Source of the DNA: Streptomyces sp. NBC_01478
GTDB taxonomy: Bacteria > Actinomycetota > Actinomycetes > Streptomycetales > Streptomycetaceae
Direction: 5' to 3'
Length of the DNA: 64,000 bases
Assembly (NCBI RefSeq): GCF_036227225.1
Contig: NZ_CP109444.1
Coordinates: 10,831,501 to 10,895,500, forward strand
In this document: piece after piece, positions 41,554 to 50,161 of the stretch
How the letters are laid out: each line of letters begins with the position of its first letter
Numbering within the stretch: the first letter of the stretch is position 1
Made by a program: the position numbers and the translations under genes
The notes under the pieces: generated by a model
Seen by the model: only the letters and a program-made list of their open reading frames with translations
Told to the model about the DNA's origin: nothing
Database searches by the model: none

Positions 41554-42648
41554 AAGAGCGTTTTGTCCCGGCGAGGTTGTTTGACGTCGATTCGCAGACC
41601 GAGCTTGTATGGGGCTCGCGGGGCAGACGTGCCTGATGCGGGGCAAGGGATTCGTGTCGTCGTTCGGCGACCCGTTTCGTTGCGTTCGCTCCTGTCTGAT
41701 CCCAACGCGCCCCCGGTTGACCTCGTTTGCGCCCTGGGGAGGCGGCCTGCTCGACGGTACTACCGAAACATGACGCGACACCGCCCGTATCCCAGCGACC
41801 TCTCCGATGCGCGCTGGGAACTGATCGAGCCCACGCTCACCACCTGGCGGGCCGAGCGCAGAGGCAAGGGTCTCGACATCGGTCGCCCGCCTGAGCATGA
41901 CCTGCGCCGCCTCATGGACGCCATCCTCTACGTCGACCGCACCGGCATTGCCTGGCGTTACCTGCCCCACGACTTCCCGCCGTGGGAAACGGTCTACGGC
42001 TACTTCGCCGCCTGGCAAAAAGAAGGCATCTTCGACCAACTCAACGGTCTCCTGCGGCGCCTGGTCCGGGAAGCCGAAGGCCGCGACGGCGAGCCAACCG
42101 CCTGCGTGCTGGACGCGCAGAGCGTGAAGACCTCCGCGAACGTGCCCGCGACCAGCCAGGGCATCGATGCCGGCAAGAAAATCGCAGGCCGCAAGCGCCA
42201 CATCGGGGTGGACACCCTCGGCCTGCTCCTGGCCGTCTGGGTCACCGCGGCGAGTGTCTCCGACAACGTCGGCGGCATACACCTGATGTCCCACATCGCC
42301 GCCTCTCACCCTCGCGTGACCAAAGCATGGGCCGACACCGGCTACCGCACCAAAGCCATCGACCACGGCGCCCGACTCGGCATCGACGTCGAAGTCGTCC
42401 AACGCGCCCCGGGCGCCAAAGGCTTCAAGGTGATCCCACGACGCTGGGTCGTCGAGCGGACCTTCGGCTGGCTGATGCATCACCGCCGACTGGCCCGCGA
42501 CTACGAAACCCACCCCCACCGCTCCGAAGCCATAATCCACGTCGCGATGATCGACCTCATAAGCCGCAGACTCACCCGCGAATCCACCCCCAACTGGCGC
42601 GACACCTGAACCCCGAACCAAACAACCTCGCCGGGACAAAACGCTCTT
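41554..42648. mobile_element. Complete IS5-family element with 30-bp inverted repeats
   Basis: A 1095-bp element. Perfect 30-bp inverted repeats (41554-41583 and 42619-42648) begin AAGAGCGTTTTGTCCCGG. The triplet TAA flanks both sides (41551-41553 and 42649-42651), a 3-bp target duplication of the TNA type typical of part of the IS5 family. It carries a single intact transposase and looks recently inserted, exactly at the right edge of the neighbouring IS. Confidence 0.88.
41770..42609 (+). CDS. IS5-family DDE transposase (intact)
   Basis: A 279-aa transposase. The N-terminal domain YPSDLSDARWELIEPTLTTW and GIAWRYLPHDFPPWETVYGY is diagnostic. Catalytic residues: Asp in ACVLDAQSVKTSANV, Asp in AWADTGYRTKAI, and Glu in RRWVVERTFGWLMHHRRLARD. 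No frame interruption is seen, so this copy could be active in cis. Start ATG 41770. Confidence 0.92.
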   Translation: MTRHRPYPSDLSDARWELIEPTLTTWRAERRGKGLDIGRPPEHDLRRLMDAILYVDRTGIAWRYLPHDFPPWETVYGYFAAWQKEGIFDQLNGLLRRLVREAEGRDGEPTACVLDAQSVKTSANVPATSQGIDAGKKIAGRKRHIGVDTLGLLLAVWVTAASVSDNVGGIHLMSHIAASHPRVTKAWADTGYRTKAIDHGARLGIDVEVVQRAPGAKGFKVIPRRWVVERTFGWLMHHRRLARDYETHPHRSEAIIHVAMIDLISRRLTRESTPNWRDT

Positions 42649-42839
42649 TAAGGCCGGTTTCGGACAGACCGCGAGGGCGGTCGCGTCGCCGCCTGACACC
42701 ACCATGTCGCCGTCGACCTTGGCGCGGAAGCGGCAGTCGCAACCCTGGGGAGGATTCCGATCGCCGCACTGGCCGGTCGGCCTCGTCACGGTGGGCTGAC
42801 GCGGGGAATCAAACGTGGCCGCCAGACGCTCTGGCCTGC

Positions 42840-43862
42840 GTGAAGAAGATAGGTTTCCTCTCGTTCGGTCACTGGTCGCCGAGTCCGCATTCCAAGACCC
42901 GGTCCGCCGCCGACTTCCTGCACCAGTCCATCGACCTGGCGGTCGCCGCCGAGGAGCTGGGCGTGGACGGCGCGTACTTCCGCGTGCACCACTTCGCGCA
43001 GCAGGCGGGCAGCCCGTTCCCGCTGCTCTCGGCCATCGGCGCACGGACCTCGAAGATCGAGATCGGCACCGGCGTGATCGACATGCGCTACGAGAACCCG
43101 CTGTACATGGCCGAGAACGCGGGCGCCGCCGACCTGATCTCCTGCGGCCGGCTGCAGCTCGGCATCAGCCGTGGCTCACCGGAGCAGGTGATCGACGGCT
43201 GGCGCTACTTCGGCTACGCCCCCGCGGAGGGGGAGACCGGCGCGGACATGGCCCGCCAGCACGCCGAGGCTTTCCTCAAGGTGATCGAGGGCGAGGGGTT
43301 CGCGCAGCCGAATCCGCGGCCGATGTTCCCCAACCCGCCGGGGCTGCTGCGCGTCGAGCCGTACTCCGAGGGGCTGCGCGAACGGATCTGGTGGGGCTCC
43401 AGCTCGAACGCGACCGCCGTCTGGGCCGCGACGCTGGGGATGAACCTGCAGAGCTCCACCCTCAAGGACGACGAGACGGGCGAGCCGCTGCATGTCCAGC
43501 AGCGCAAGCAGATCGAGGCGTACCGCGAGGCGTACAAGGAGGCGGGCCACGCGCGCGAGCCGCGGGTGTCCGTCAGCCGCAGCATCTTCGCCCTGACCGA
43601 CGACGTGGACCGGGCCTACTTCGGCCGCGACCGCAACTCGCGGGACCAGGTCGGCATGATCGACGACACGACCAGGGCGATCTTCGGACGCTCGTACGCC
43701 GCCGAGCCGGACGTGCTGGTGAAGCAACTCCGGGAGGACGAGGCCATCCAGGCCGCGGACACCGTCCTGCTGACCGTCCCGAACCAGCTCGGGGTCGACT
43801 ACAACGCCCATGTGCTGGAGAGCATCCTGACCCAGGTGGCACCGGAGCTCGGCTGGCGCTGA
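42840..43862 (+). CDS. LLM-class flavin-dependent oxidoreductase
   Basis: A 340-aa TIM-barrel monooxygenase-like protein: MKKIGFLSFGHWSPSPHSKT, VAAEELGVDGAYFRVHHFAQQ and LQLGISRGSPEQVIDGWRYF match the bacterial luciferase-like subgroup with a long insertion near 145-175. Start is GTG 42840 without a clear ribosome binding site. About 190 bp separate it from the right IS end; its native upstream region may have been cut by the insertion. The substrate is not predictable. Confidence 0.82.
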   Translation: MKKIGFLSFGHWSPSPHSKTRSAADFLHQSIDLAVAAEELGVDGAYFRVHHFAQQAGSPFPLLSAIGARTSKIEIGTGVIDMRYENPLYMAENAGAADLISCGRLQLGISRGSPEQVIDGWRYFGYAPAEGETGADMARQHAEAFLKVIEGEGFAQPNPRPMFPNPPGLLRVEPYSEGLRERIWWGSSSNATAVWAATLGMNLQSSTLKDDETGEPLHVQQRKQIEAYREAYKEAGHAREPRVSVSRSIFALTDDVDRAYFGRDRNSRDQVGMIDDTTRAIFGRSYAAEPDVLVKQLREDEAIQAADTVLLTVPNQLGVDYNAHVLESILTQVAPELGWR

Positions 43863-43984
43863 GTGGTGGTCAGGCCGTCTGGGGAACCGCCCGGTGCCGG
43901 GTACGGGCCCGTCATACGGCCGGTATGCGCGCGGGATGGTGTCGTCGGCATCGCCCATCAACAAGCCGGAAAGCACCCCAAAGG

Positions 43985-44206
43985 GAGGAACACGGGCCCG
44001 AGCAGACACCGACGGTGCGTCGCCGTCGTCTGGGCTCTGAACTGCGCGAACTGCGGGAAGAAACGGGCGCTTCCCTGGAGCACGGCGCCGAGACGCTGGA
44101 GTGCGGTCGTTCCAGGATCAGCCGCATCGAGGTACTGCCCATCGACTCATTCCTTCCCGACAAGTACCCCACGCACATGGCCCGGCGGCCCGGGCCGGGG
44201 GTGTGA
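43985..44206 (+). pseudogene. Remnant of an Xre-type HTH regulator (Scr1/DUF5753-like)
   Basis: The frame VRRRRLGSELRELREETGAS, LEHGAETLECGRSRISRIE is the typical HTH opening of the streptomycete Xre regulators that usually accompany DUF397 genes. A GGGAGG precedes it, but no ATG or GTG is well placed except the GTG at the VRRRR codon. After SRIE the sequence departs from the family and stops at 44206, so the 200-residue effector domain is missing. No DUF397 gene follows; 44207-44390 shows nothing identifiable. Confidence 0.55.
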
Positions 44207-44391
44207 TGGTGCCCGAGGGCACTACCTTTCCGGTCTTCCAGTGCGGAACGTCCAGATCCGGTCTGCCGGAAGAAGCCTTGGTGCCCAGGGTCGAGCGCAT
44301 GGGGCCGTCAGTCGCTTGGCTGAATTGCAGGCCGCAGCCGCGCCCGCCGCGCGATAGTTTGTCCATGTTTTCCCTGGCTCTCGCCTCAGAA

Positions 44392-44431
44392 CTACGGGCT
44401 GTAGGGTGCTGGAGACCCTACAAACTGTAGG
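44392..44431. promoter_or_regulatory. TACA/TGTA palindromes upstream of the GT-C gene
   Basis: CCTACA (44417-44422) and TGTAGG (44426-44431) are perfect arms around AAC. A second, imperfect copy CTACGGGCTGTAG begins at 44392. TGTAGGGT and ACCCTACA also form an inverted pair across 44400-44422. This is the same TACA-N3-TGTA pattern as upstream of the BlaI gene, placed 15-50 bp before the start codon at 44446. Confidence 0.5.
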
Positions 44432-44445
44432 GGGATGGGTGGGCA

Positions 44446-45927
44446 ATGTCCGGCTGCGCGTACGCCACACTCGCCGGGACGCGACGGCTCGGACCGCCGG
44501 CCGCGTCCCGCCGCTCGGAATACCCGCTCGCCGCGGTGGCGGTCGCGTTCGTCCTGGCCCAACTGGTCCTCGTACGCCCCGGGTTGGGCCTCGGCTGGGA
44601 CGAGACCGTGTACGTCAGCCAGCTCAGCGCGCACGCCCCCGCCGCCTACTTCAGCGCACCCCGGGCCCGCGGCATCTCCCTCCTGGTCGCCCCCGTCACC
44701 TCCTGGTCCTCGTCCACCACCCTGCTCCGCGTCTACCTCGCCGTACTCGCGGGCGCCGCCCTCTTCCTCGCCCTCCGCACCTGGCGCGGCCTGTTCCCCA
44801 CCCGCGTCCTCGCCCTGGCGGGCGCCCTGTTCGCCTCCCTCTGGGTGACCCTCCTCTACGGCCCGCAGGCCATGCCCAACTACTGGGTCGCCGTGGGCGC
44901 CCTCGCCGCGGCGGGCTGCTGCCTGCGCGCCCGGACCGACCGCTCCGACCGGGCCGCGCTGTGGGGACTGGCGGCGAGCGCGTCCCTGATGGCGTGGATG
45001 CGGCCGACGGACGCGGTCTGGGCGACCCTGCCCCTGCTCGTCCTCCTCGTGGCCGTCCGCCACTGGCGCCTGCTCGCCGTCCTCCTCGCCGGGCTCGCGT
45101 CCGGCGCCGCGGAGTGGGTGATCGAGGCATACGTCAGTTACGGCGGCCTGACCCAGCGGCTGCACGAGGCCTCGGCCATCGAGGGCGGCCTGGGCTGGAA
45201 CATCGCGGTCGTCGACCAACTGCGCAGCCTGGGCGGACGCGCCCTGTGCCGCCCGTGCACGGCGGAGATGCCCAATCCGGCGGTCGACGTGTGGTGGCTC
45301 GTGCTCCCCGTGCTCGCCGTCGTCGGACTGGTCGTCGCGGTCCGCGCGCGGCGCACGACGGCCACCCTCGTCCCGCTCGCCTGCGCCGCCACCGCCGCCT
45401 TCCCCTACCTGTTCATGATCGGATACGCGGCCCCGCGCTTCCTGCTGCCCGCCTACGCGCTGGTGGCGATCCCGGTCGCCGACGGACTGATCCACCTGGT
45501 CACCAGACCGGCCGGAGTATGGCGACGGGTCGCGGTGACCCTGCTCGCGATCGGCCTCGCCGGGCATCTGGCGATCCAACTCGCCGTCCTGGAAAGGACG
45601 GTGAGCCGTACGAACACCCAACACAGCGACTGGTCCCGCACCGCCGCCGAACTCCACCGCCTCGGCGTCCGCAAGCCCTGCCTGCTCACCGGCCAGGACT
45701 CCATCCCGATCGCCTTCTACACGGGCTGCGCCTCCGCCGCGACCGGGGGCCACAACGCCAACATCACCCGCACGACCCTCGACCGCACGGCACACCGGAT
45801 GTCCGTCGCCAATCTCACCCCGACCGGCAGCCGCCCACCCGCCTACGCCCACGACTGGCCCGCCCACCGCTACGGCACGCTGGAGCTGCGGGTGGCACCG
45901 GGGGCAGAGAGGGGCGGCGGCGCATGA
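44446..45927 (+). CDS. GT-C-type membrane glycosyltransferase-like protein
   Basis: A 493-aa polytopic membrane protein. After a 25-residue arm a first helix (YPLAAVAVAFVLAQLVLV) leads to GLGWDETVYVSQLSAHAP, whose Asp-Glu resembles the catalytic loop of ArnT/PMT-like enzymes. About ten helices follow, then a soluble C-terminal portion (420-493) with LHRLGVRKPCLLTGQDSIPI. It likely uses a polyprenyl-phosphate sugar outside the membrane. It is translationally coupled (ATGA) to a flippase-like membrane protein, which supports a role in envelope glycan export. Confidence 0.72.
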   Translation: MSGCAYATLAGTRRLGPPAASRRSEYPLAAVAVAFVLAQLVLVRPGLGLGWDETVYVSQLSAHAPAAYFSAPRARGISLLVAPVTSWSSSTTLLRVYLAVLAGAALFLALRTWRGLFPTRVLALAGALFASLWVTLLYGPQAMPNYWVAVGALAAAGCCLRARTDRSDRAALWGLAASASLMAWMRPTDAVWATLPLLVLLVAVRHWRLLAVLLAGLASGAAEWVIEAYVSYGGLTQRLHEASAIEGGLGWNIAVVDQLRSLGGRALCRPCTAEMPNPAVDVWWLVLPVLAVVGLVVAVRARRTTATLVPLACAATAAFPYLFMIGYAAPRFLLPAYALVAIPVADGLIHLVTRPAGVWRRVAVTLLAIGLAGHLAIQLAVLERTVSRTNTQHSDWSRTAAELHRLGVRKPCLLTGQDSIPIAFYTGCASAATGGHNANITRTTLDRTAHRMSVANLTPTGSRPPAYAHDWPAHRYGTLELRVAPGAERGGGA

Positions 45928-46880
45928 CGGCACCGCCCGCCCTCACCCCGACGACCACCCCTGCTCGCCGCCGCCGTGCCTACTGGCAGTCCGCGCTGAC
46001 CGTCGCCGTCCTGGTGGCCGTGGTCTGTCTGGTCCGGCGGCACTGGCCCGTGCTCGCGAGTGGGGCCGGGCGGCTCGCCGTCGCCGATCAGGGGTGGCTG
46101 CTGGTGGCCGGGACGGCCGCGCTCGGGACGTGGGTGTGCTCGGCACTCGCCCAGCAGGGCGCGGTGGCTCAACGGCTGCCCGGTGGGCGCCTGGTGGCCG
46201 CGCAGCTCGCCGCGTCCGCCGCCAACCATGTGCTGCCCGCCGGGCTCGGCGCCGGCGCCGTCAACGTGCGCTTCCTGATGCGCTGCGGGCTGCCGGTCGG
46301 CCGCTCGGCCAGCGCGCTCGCCGTGAAGGCCACCGCCGGTGTGGTCGTCCGGATCGTTCTGATCGGCGTTCTCGCCGCGGTCTGCCCGGGTGTGCTGCGC
46401 GTCCCGCGCGTCTCCCTGGGCGTGGTGGGTGTCGTACTCGCGGTCGTCGTGCTGGTCACCGTGCTGCTCAACTGCCCGCTGTGGCCCCGGTGTCGGCGAG
46501 GCCTCGGCACGGTGCTGACCGACATCAGGGCCGTACACACCTTGCCCCACCGGGCAGTTGCCCTGTGGGGCGGTTCGCTCGCCTTCGCCGCGCTGCACTC
46601 CCTCGTGCTGATCTGTGTCACCCAGGCCGTCGAACTGCCGTTGTCCCCGGCCCGGGTGGCGCTGCTGTACCTCGCCGCCAGCAGCGCCGCCGCCCTGCTG
46701 CCCACGCCGGGCGGCATCGGTTCCCTCGACGCGGCCCTGGTCTTCGCCCTCACCGAGTCGGGAACCACGGCGTCGGCCGCCGCTTCCGTCGTCCTCGGCT
46801 ACCGGCTGCTCACGATGTGGTTGCCGCTGATCCCCGGCCTGTTGGTGCTCGGGGTACTCGTGCGGCGCAAGGCACTCTGA
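45924..46880 (+). CDS. LPG-synthase TM-region / YbhN-type flippase-like membrane protein
   Basis: A 318-aa integral membrane protein of the UPF0104 (AglD/MprF N-domain) family. QLAASAANHVLPAGLGAGAV near 95-115 and YLAASSAAALLPTPGGIGSL near 250-270 are the diagnostic loops; eight hydrophobic segments are visible. MprF N-domains flip aminoacylated lipids, and here the GT-C partner suggests handling of a lipid-linked sugar. Its start overlaps the previous stop by four bases. Confidence 0.8.
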   Translation: MTAPPALTPTTTPARRRRAYWQSALTVAVLVAVVCLVRRHWPVLASGAGRLAVADQGWLLVAGTAALGTWVCSALAQQGAVAQRLPGGRLVAAQLAASAANHVLPAGLGAGAVNVRFLMRCGLPVGRSASALAVKATAGVVVRIVLIGVLAAVCPGVLRVPRVSLGVVGVVLAVVVLVTVLLNCPLWPRCRRGLGTVLTDIRAVHTLPHRAVALWGGSLAFAALHSLVLICVTQAVELPLSPARVALLYLAASSAAALLPTPGGIGSLDAALVFALTESGTTASAAASVVLGYRLLTMWLPLIPGLLVLGVLVRRKAL

Positions 46881-46952
46881 CCTCAACTGTGTTTCCCCCG
46901 CGGGCGGTTCAGGTAGGAGTCCGGCATCGGTACGCGGACCAAGGGGAGTGGC

Positions 46953-47807
46953 ATGGCGGAGCATGAGACCGGTGGCCGACTGGCGGACGAGTTCTTCACT
47001 CCCGGGAGTTCGTCCTTCACCGAGTTCCTGGCGGCACACCGGCCCGCGCTGCTGCCCACCCGCCGTCCCTTCCCGGCGGGCGTCCGCGCCGGAGCCGACC
47101 AATTCCCGCACGGCACCACGGTGTTGGCCCTCTCCTACCGCGACGGCGTGCTGATCGCCGGCGACCGCAGGGCCACGATGGGCAACGTCATCGCGCAGCG
47201 CGACCTGGAGAAGGTGCACCCCGCGGACGACTACACCGCGGTCGCCTTCGCCGGCACGGTCGGGCTCGCCGTGGACATGGTGAAGCTGTACCAGGTCGAG
47301 CTGACGCACTTCGAGAAGATCGAGGGCATCCCGATGACCCTCAACGCGAAGGCCACCCGCCTCGCCGGCCTGATCCGGCAGAACCTCGACCAGGCCATGC
47401 AGGGCCTCGCCGTCGTACCGCTGCTCGTCGGCTACGACCCCGCGGCCCCCGAAGGCGCCCAGGGCCGTATCTTCACCTTCGACGTCGTCGGCGGCACCTA
47501 CGAGAAGCCGGACTTCCACGCCGAGGGCTCCGGCTCCCCCTACGCCAGGAGCGCCCTCAAGAAGCTGTACCACCGGGGCATGTCCCGGCGCGACGCGTCC
47601 CTGGCCGCACTGCAGGCCCTGTACGACGCGGCCGACGACGACTCGGCCACCGGCGGCCCGGACCTCAACCGCCGTATCTTCCCCATCGTGTCGGTCATCA
47701 CCGAGGACGGCTTCGAACGGCTCCCGGAGTCGGAGACCGAGGCCCTCAGCCGCGAGATGGTCGAACAACGCCGCGACCACCCGGACGGGCCGACCGTCGC
47801 GCCGTAA
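46953..47807 (+). CDS. prcB: Proteasome beta subunit (orphan copy)
   Basis: A 284-aa beta-type subunit of the 20S proteasome. A 54-residue propeptide ends at QFPHG, releasing Thr55 as the catalytic N-terminal nucleophile (TTVLALSY). The active-site Asp in IAGDRRATMGN and the Lys in RDLEKVHPADDY are both in place. YDAADDDSATGGPDLNRRIF is the conserved H4/H5 region. ATG 46953 follows AAGGGGAG. No alpha subunit, pup, dop, pafA or ARC/Mpa gene is near, unlike the canonical cluster, so this is likely a second beta gene that needs alpha rings encoded elsewhere. Confidence 0.9.
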   Translation: MAEHETGGRLADEFFTPGSSSFTEFLAAHRPALLPTRRPFPAGVRAGADQFPHGTTVLALSYRDGVLIAGDRRATMGNVIAQRDLEKVHPADDYTAVAFAGTVGLAVDMVKLYQVELTHFEKIEGIPMTLNAKATRLAGLIRQNLDQAMQGLAVVPLLVGYDPAAPEGAQGRIFTFDVVGGTYEKPDFHAEGSGSPYARSALKKLYHRGMSRRDASLAALQALYDAADDDSATGGPDLNRRIFPIVSVITEDGFERLPESETEALSREMVEQRRDHPDGPTVAP

Positions 47808-47840
47808 GCGACGACATGGTCCGGGTGATCGCGGTGCCGG

Positions 47841-48560
47841 TCACCCGGCCGGGGCCGGGTTGCCGTAGTAGGCGTCGGGGCCGTGTTTGCGGGTGTAGTG
47901 GCGGGCCAGCAGGTGTGGGGGCGGGGGTCCTGTCGGGGACAGGGCCAGGGTGTTGATGGCCATGTCGGCGACGGCTTCGCAGATGATGGCGTGTTCCAGG
48001 GACTTGCGGGCGGTGGTGCCCCAGGTGAAGGGGCCGTGGTTGGCGACGAGAGCGGCCGGGACCTCGGCGGCTCTGCGGTCGTCGCTCTCCAGCAGGTCGA
48101 CGATGACCTTGCCGGTGTTGTACTCGTAGTCCGTCGCGCACTGGTCGGCGGTGAGGTCCGGGGTGCACGGGACGGGCCCGTTGAAGGTGTCGGCGTGGGT
48201 GGTGCCCAGGACCGGTATGTCACGGCGGGCCTGGGCGAAGGCCACCGCGTGGGTGGAGTGGGTGTGGGTGACGCCGCCTATGGACGGGAACGCCAGGTAC
48301 AGGCAGCGGTGGGTCTCGGTGTCGGTGGACGGGCGCAGGTCGCCGCCGACCACCTTGCCGTCGTACAGGCGGACGGTGACCAGGTGGTCGAGGGCGAGGT
48401 CCTCGTAGGGGACCCCCGAGGGCTTGATGACGAACACGCCGGCCTCGCGGTCGACGCCGCTCACATTGCCCCAGGTCAGCGTCGCCAGACCGACCTGGGG
48501 GATGGTCAGGTTGGCGTCCAGTACCTCTTGCCGCAGGCCGTCACGGACTCGCGCGGTCAT
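47841..48560 (-). CDS. araD: L-ribulose-5-phosphate 4-epimerase
   Basis: A 239-aa class II aldolase-fold epimerase converting L-ribulose 5-phosphate to D-xylulose 5-phosphate. LTWGNVSGVDREAGVFVIKP near 29-47 binds phosphate; THTHSTHAVAFAQ near 97 provides zinc His residues; ALVANHGPFTWG near 167 the third. The end HLLARHYTRKHGPDAYYGN is the AraD signature. Last gene of araB-araA-araD on this strand, 37 bp after araA. Confidence 0.95.
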   Translation of the reverse strand: MTARVRDGLRQEVLDANLTIPQVGLATLTWGNVSGVDREAGVFVIKPSGVPYEDLALDHLVTVRLYDGKVVGGDLRPSTDTETHRCLYLAFPSIGGVTHTHSTHAVAFAQARRDIPVLGTTHADTFNGPVPCTPDLTADQCATDYEYNTGKVIVDLLESDDRRAAEVPAALVANHGPFTWGTTARKSLEHAIICEAVADMAINTLALSPTGPPPPHLLARHYTRKHGPDAYYGNPAPAG

Positions 48561-48597
48561 CGGTGCTCTCCTTGCGGATCGATCGGGATCACGGGTG

Positions 48598-50115
48598 TCA
48601 CAGGGCCTGGGCGAGCCGGTGGTAGGCGGCGTTCCAGCGGATCTCCTTGGTGAACTGCCCGGTGCTGGTGGTCTCGTCGATGGTCAGCAGCTCTACGCCC
48701 GTCATTGCGGCGTAGTCGGTCAGGGTCTCGGTGTCGACGGCCGAGCTGAGCACGGTGTGGTGCGGGGCACCGGCCAGCAGCCAGCTCTCGGCGGACTCCG
48801 CGAGCGAGGGGCGCGGTTTCCACACGGCGCGGGCCACCGGCAGCCGGCGCAGCGGCTCGCTCGGGGTGACGACGTCGACCGTGTTGGCGGTCAGCCGGAA
48901 GCGGTCGCCGAGGTCGGAGAGGCCGACGACGACGGCGGGGCCGGGGGCCGCGTTGAAGACGAGGCGGACCGGGTCCTCACGGCCGCCGATGGACAGGGGG
49001 TGGATCTCGCAACTGGGGCGGTCGGCGGCGATGGAGGGGCAGACCTCCAGCATGTGGGCGCCCAGGATGCGCGGGGTGCCGGGGCCCAGGTGGTAGGTGT
49101 AGTCCTCCATGAAGGAGGTGCCGCCGGGCCGGCCGGCGCCCATGACCTTCATCGTGCGCAGCAGTGCCGAGGTCTTCCAGTCGCCCTCGCCGCCGAAGCC
49201 GTAACCGTCGGCCATCAGGCGCTGGACCGCGAGACCGGGCAACTGGCGCAGCCCGCCCAGGTCTTCGAAGTTGGTGGTGAACGCGGTGAAGCCGCCCTCG
49301 GTGAGGAAGGTGCGCAGCCCTATCTCCTGGCGGGCCGCGTACACGAGGGAGTCGTGGTGGATGCCGCCGGGGCGCAGGGCCGGGACGACGTCGTACAACT
49401 CGACATATTTGAGGGCCAGTTGGGCGGCCTCCTTGTCCTCGACCTGGTCGACGACGGTCACCAGGTCGTTGACCGCGTAGGTGTTCACCGAGTACCCGAA
49501 CCGCAGTTGGGCCTCGACCTTGTCGCCCTCGGTCACGGCGACGTCGCGCATGTTGTCGCCGAAGCGGGCCAGCTTCAGCGTGCGGGAGGCGTGGCGGCCG
49601 ACGGCTGCCCGCGCCCAGGCCGCGACGCGGCGGACGACCCGCGGGTCGGTGGCGTGCCCGGCGACGATCTTGCGGTCGATGCCGAGGCGGGACTCGATGT
49701 GCCCGAACTCCCGGTCGCCGTGGGCGGCTTGGTTGAGGTTCATGAAGTCCATGTCGATGCTGGGCCAGGGCAGCGACAGGTTGTACTGGGTGTGCAGGTG
49801 CAGCAACGGCCGGTTAAGGGCGCTGAGTCCGGCGATCCACATCTTGGCCGGGGAGAACGTGTGCATCCACACGATCACGCCCACACAGGTGTCGGAGGCG
49901 CTCGCCTCCTGGCACAGCCGGCGGATCGCGTCGGCGTCGGTGAGCACCGGCTTCCACACGATGCGGACCGGGATCTTTCCGGGGTCGCCGAGGATCTCGG
50001 AGATGCTCCGGGACTGTTCGGCGACCTGCTGGAGGATGTCGTCGCCGTACAGGCCCTGGCTGCCGGTGAGAAACCAGATCTCCTGGTCGGGGTAGGGCGT
50101 GGCGTTGGTGTCCAT
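48598..50115 (-). CDS. araA: L-arabinose isomerase
   Basis: A 505-aa enzyme interconverting L-arabinose and L-ribulose. It opens with [20 protein letters not shown] and has [36 protein letters not shown] and [19 protein letters not shown]; metal ligands are Glu and His residues in these segments. Length matches the family. ATG 50115 has CTTTGAAAGGAACC upstream. Middle gene of the araBAD unit. Confidence 0.96.
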   Translation of the reverse strand: MDTNATPYPDQEIWFLTGSQGLYGDDILQQVAEQSRSISEILGDPGKIPVRIVWKPVLTDADAIRRLCQEASASDTCVGVIVWMHTFSPAKMWIAGLSALNRPLLHLHTQYNLSLPWPSIDMDFMNLNQAAHGDREFGHIESRLGIDRKIVAGHATDPRVVRRVAAWARAAVGRHASRTLKLARFGDNMRDVAVTEGDKVEAQLRFGYSVNTYAVNDLVTVVDQVEDKEAAQLALKYVELYDVVPALRPGGIHHDSLVYAARQEIGLRTFLTEGGFTAFTTNFEDLGGLRQLPGLAVQRLMADGYGFGGEGDWKTSALLRTMKVMGAGRPGGTSFMEDYTYHLGPGTPRILGAHMLEVCPSIAADRPSCEIHPLSIGGREDPVRLVFNAAPGPAVVVGLSDLGDRFRLTANTVDVVTPSEPLRRLPVARAVWKPRPSLAESAESWLLAGAPHHTVLSSAVDTETLTDYAAMTGVELLTIDETTSTGQFTKEIRWNAAYHRLAQAL

Positions 50116-50161
50116 GAGGGTTCCTTTCAAAGGGAGTTGACCACCGAGCAGGGGGCGCCGC

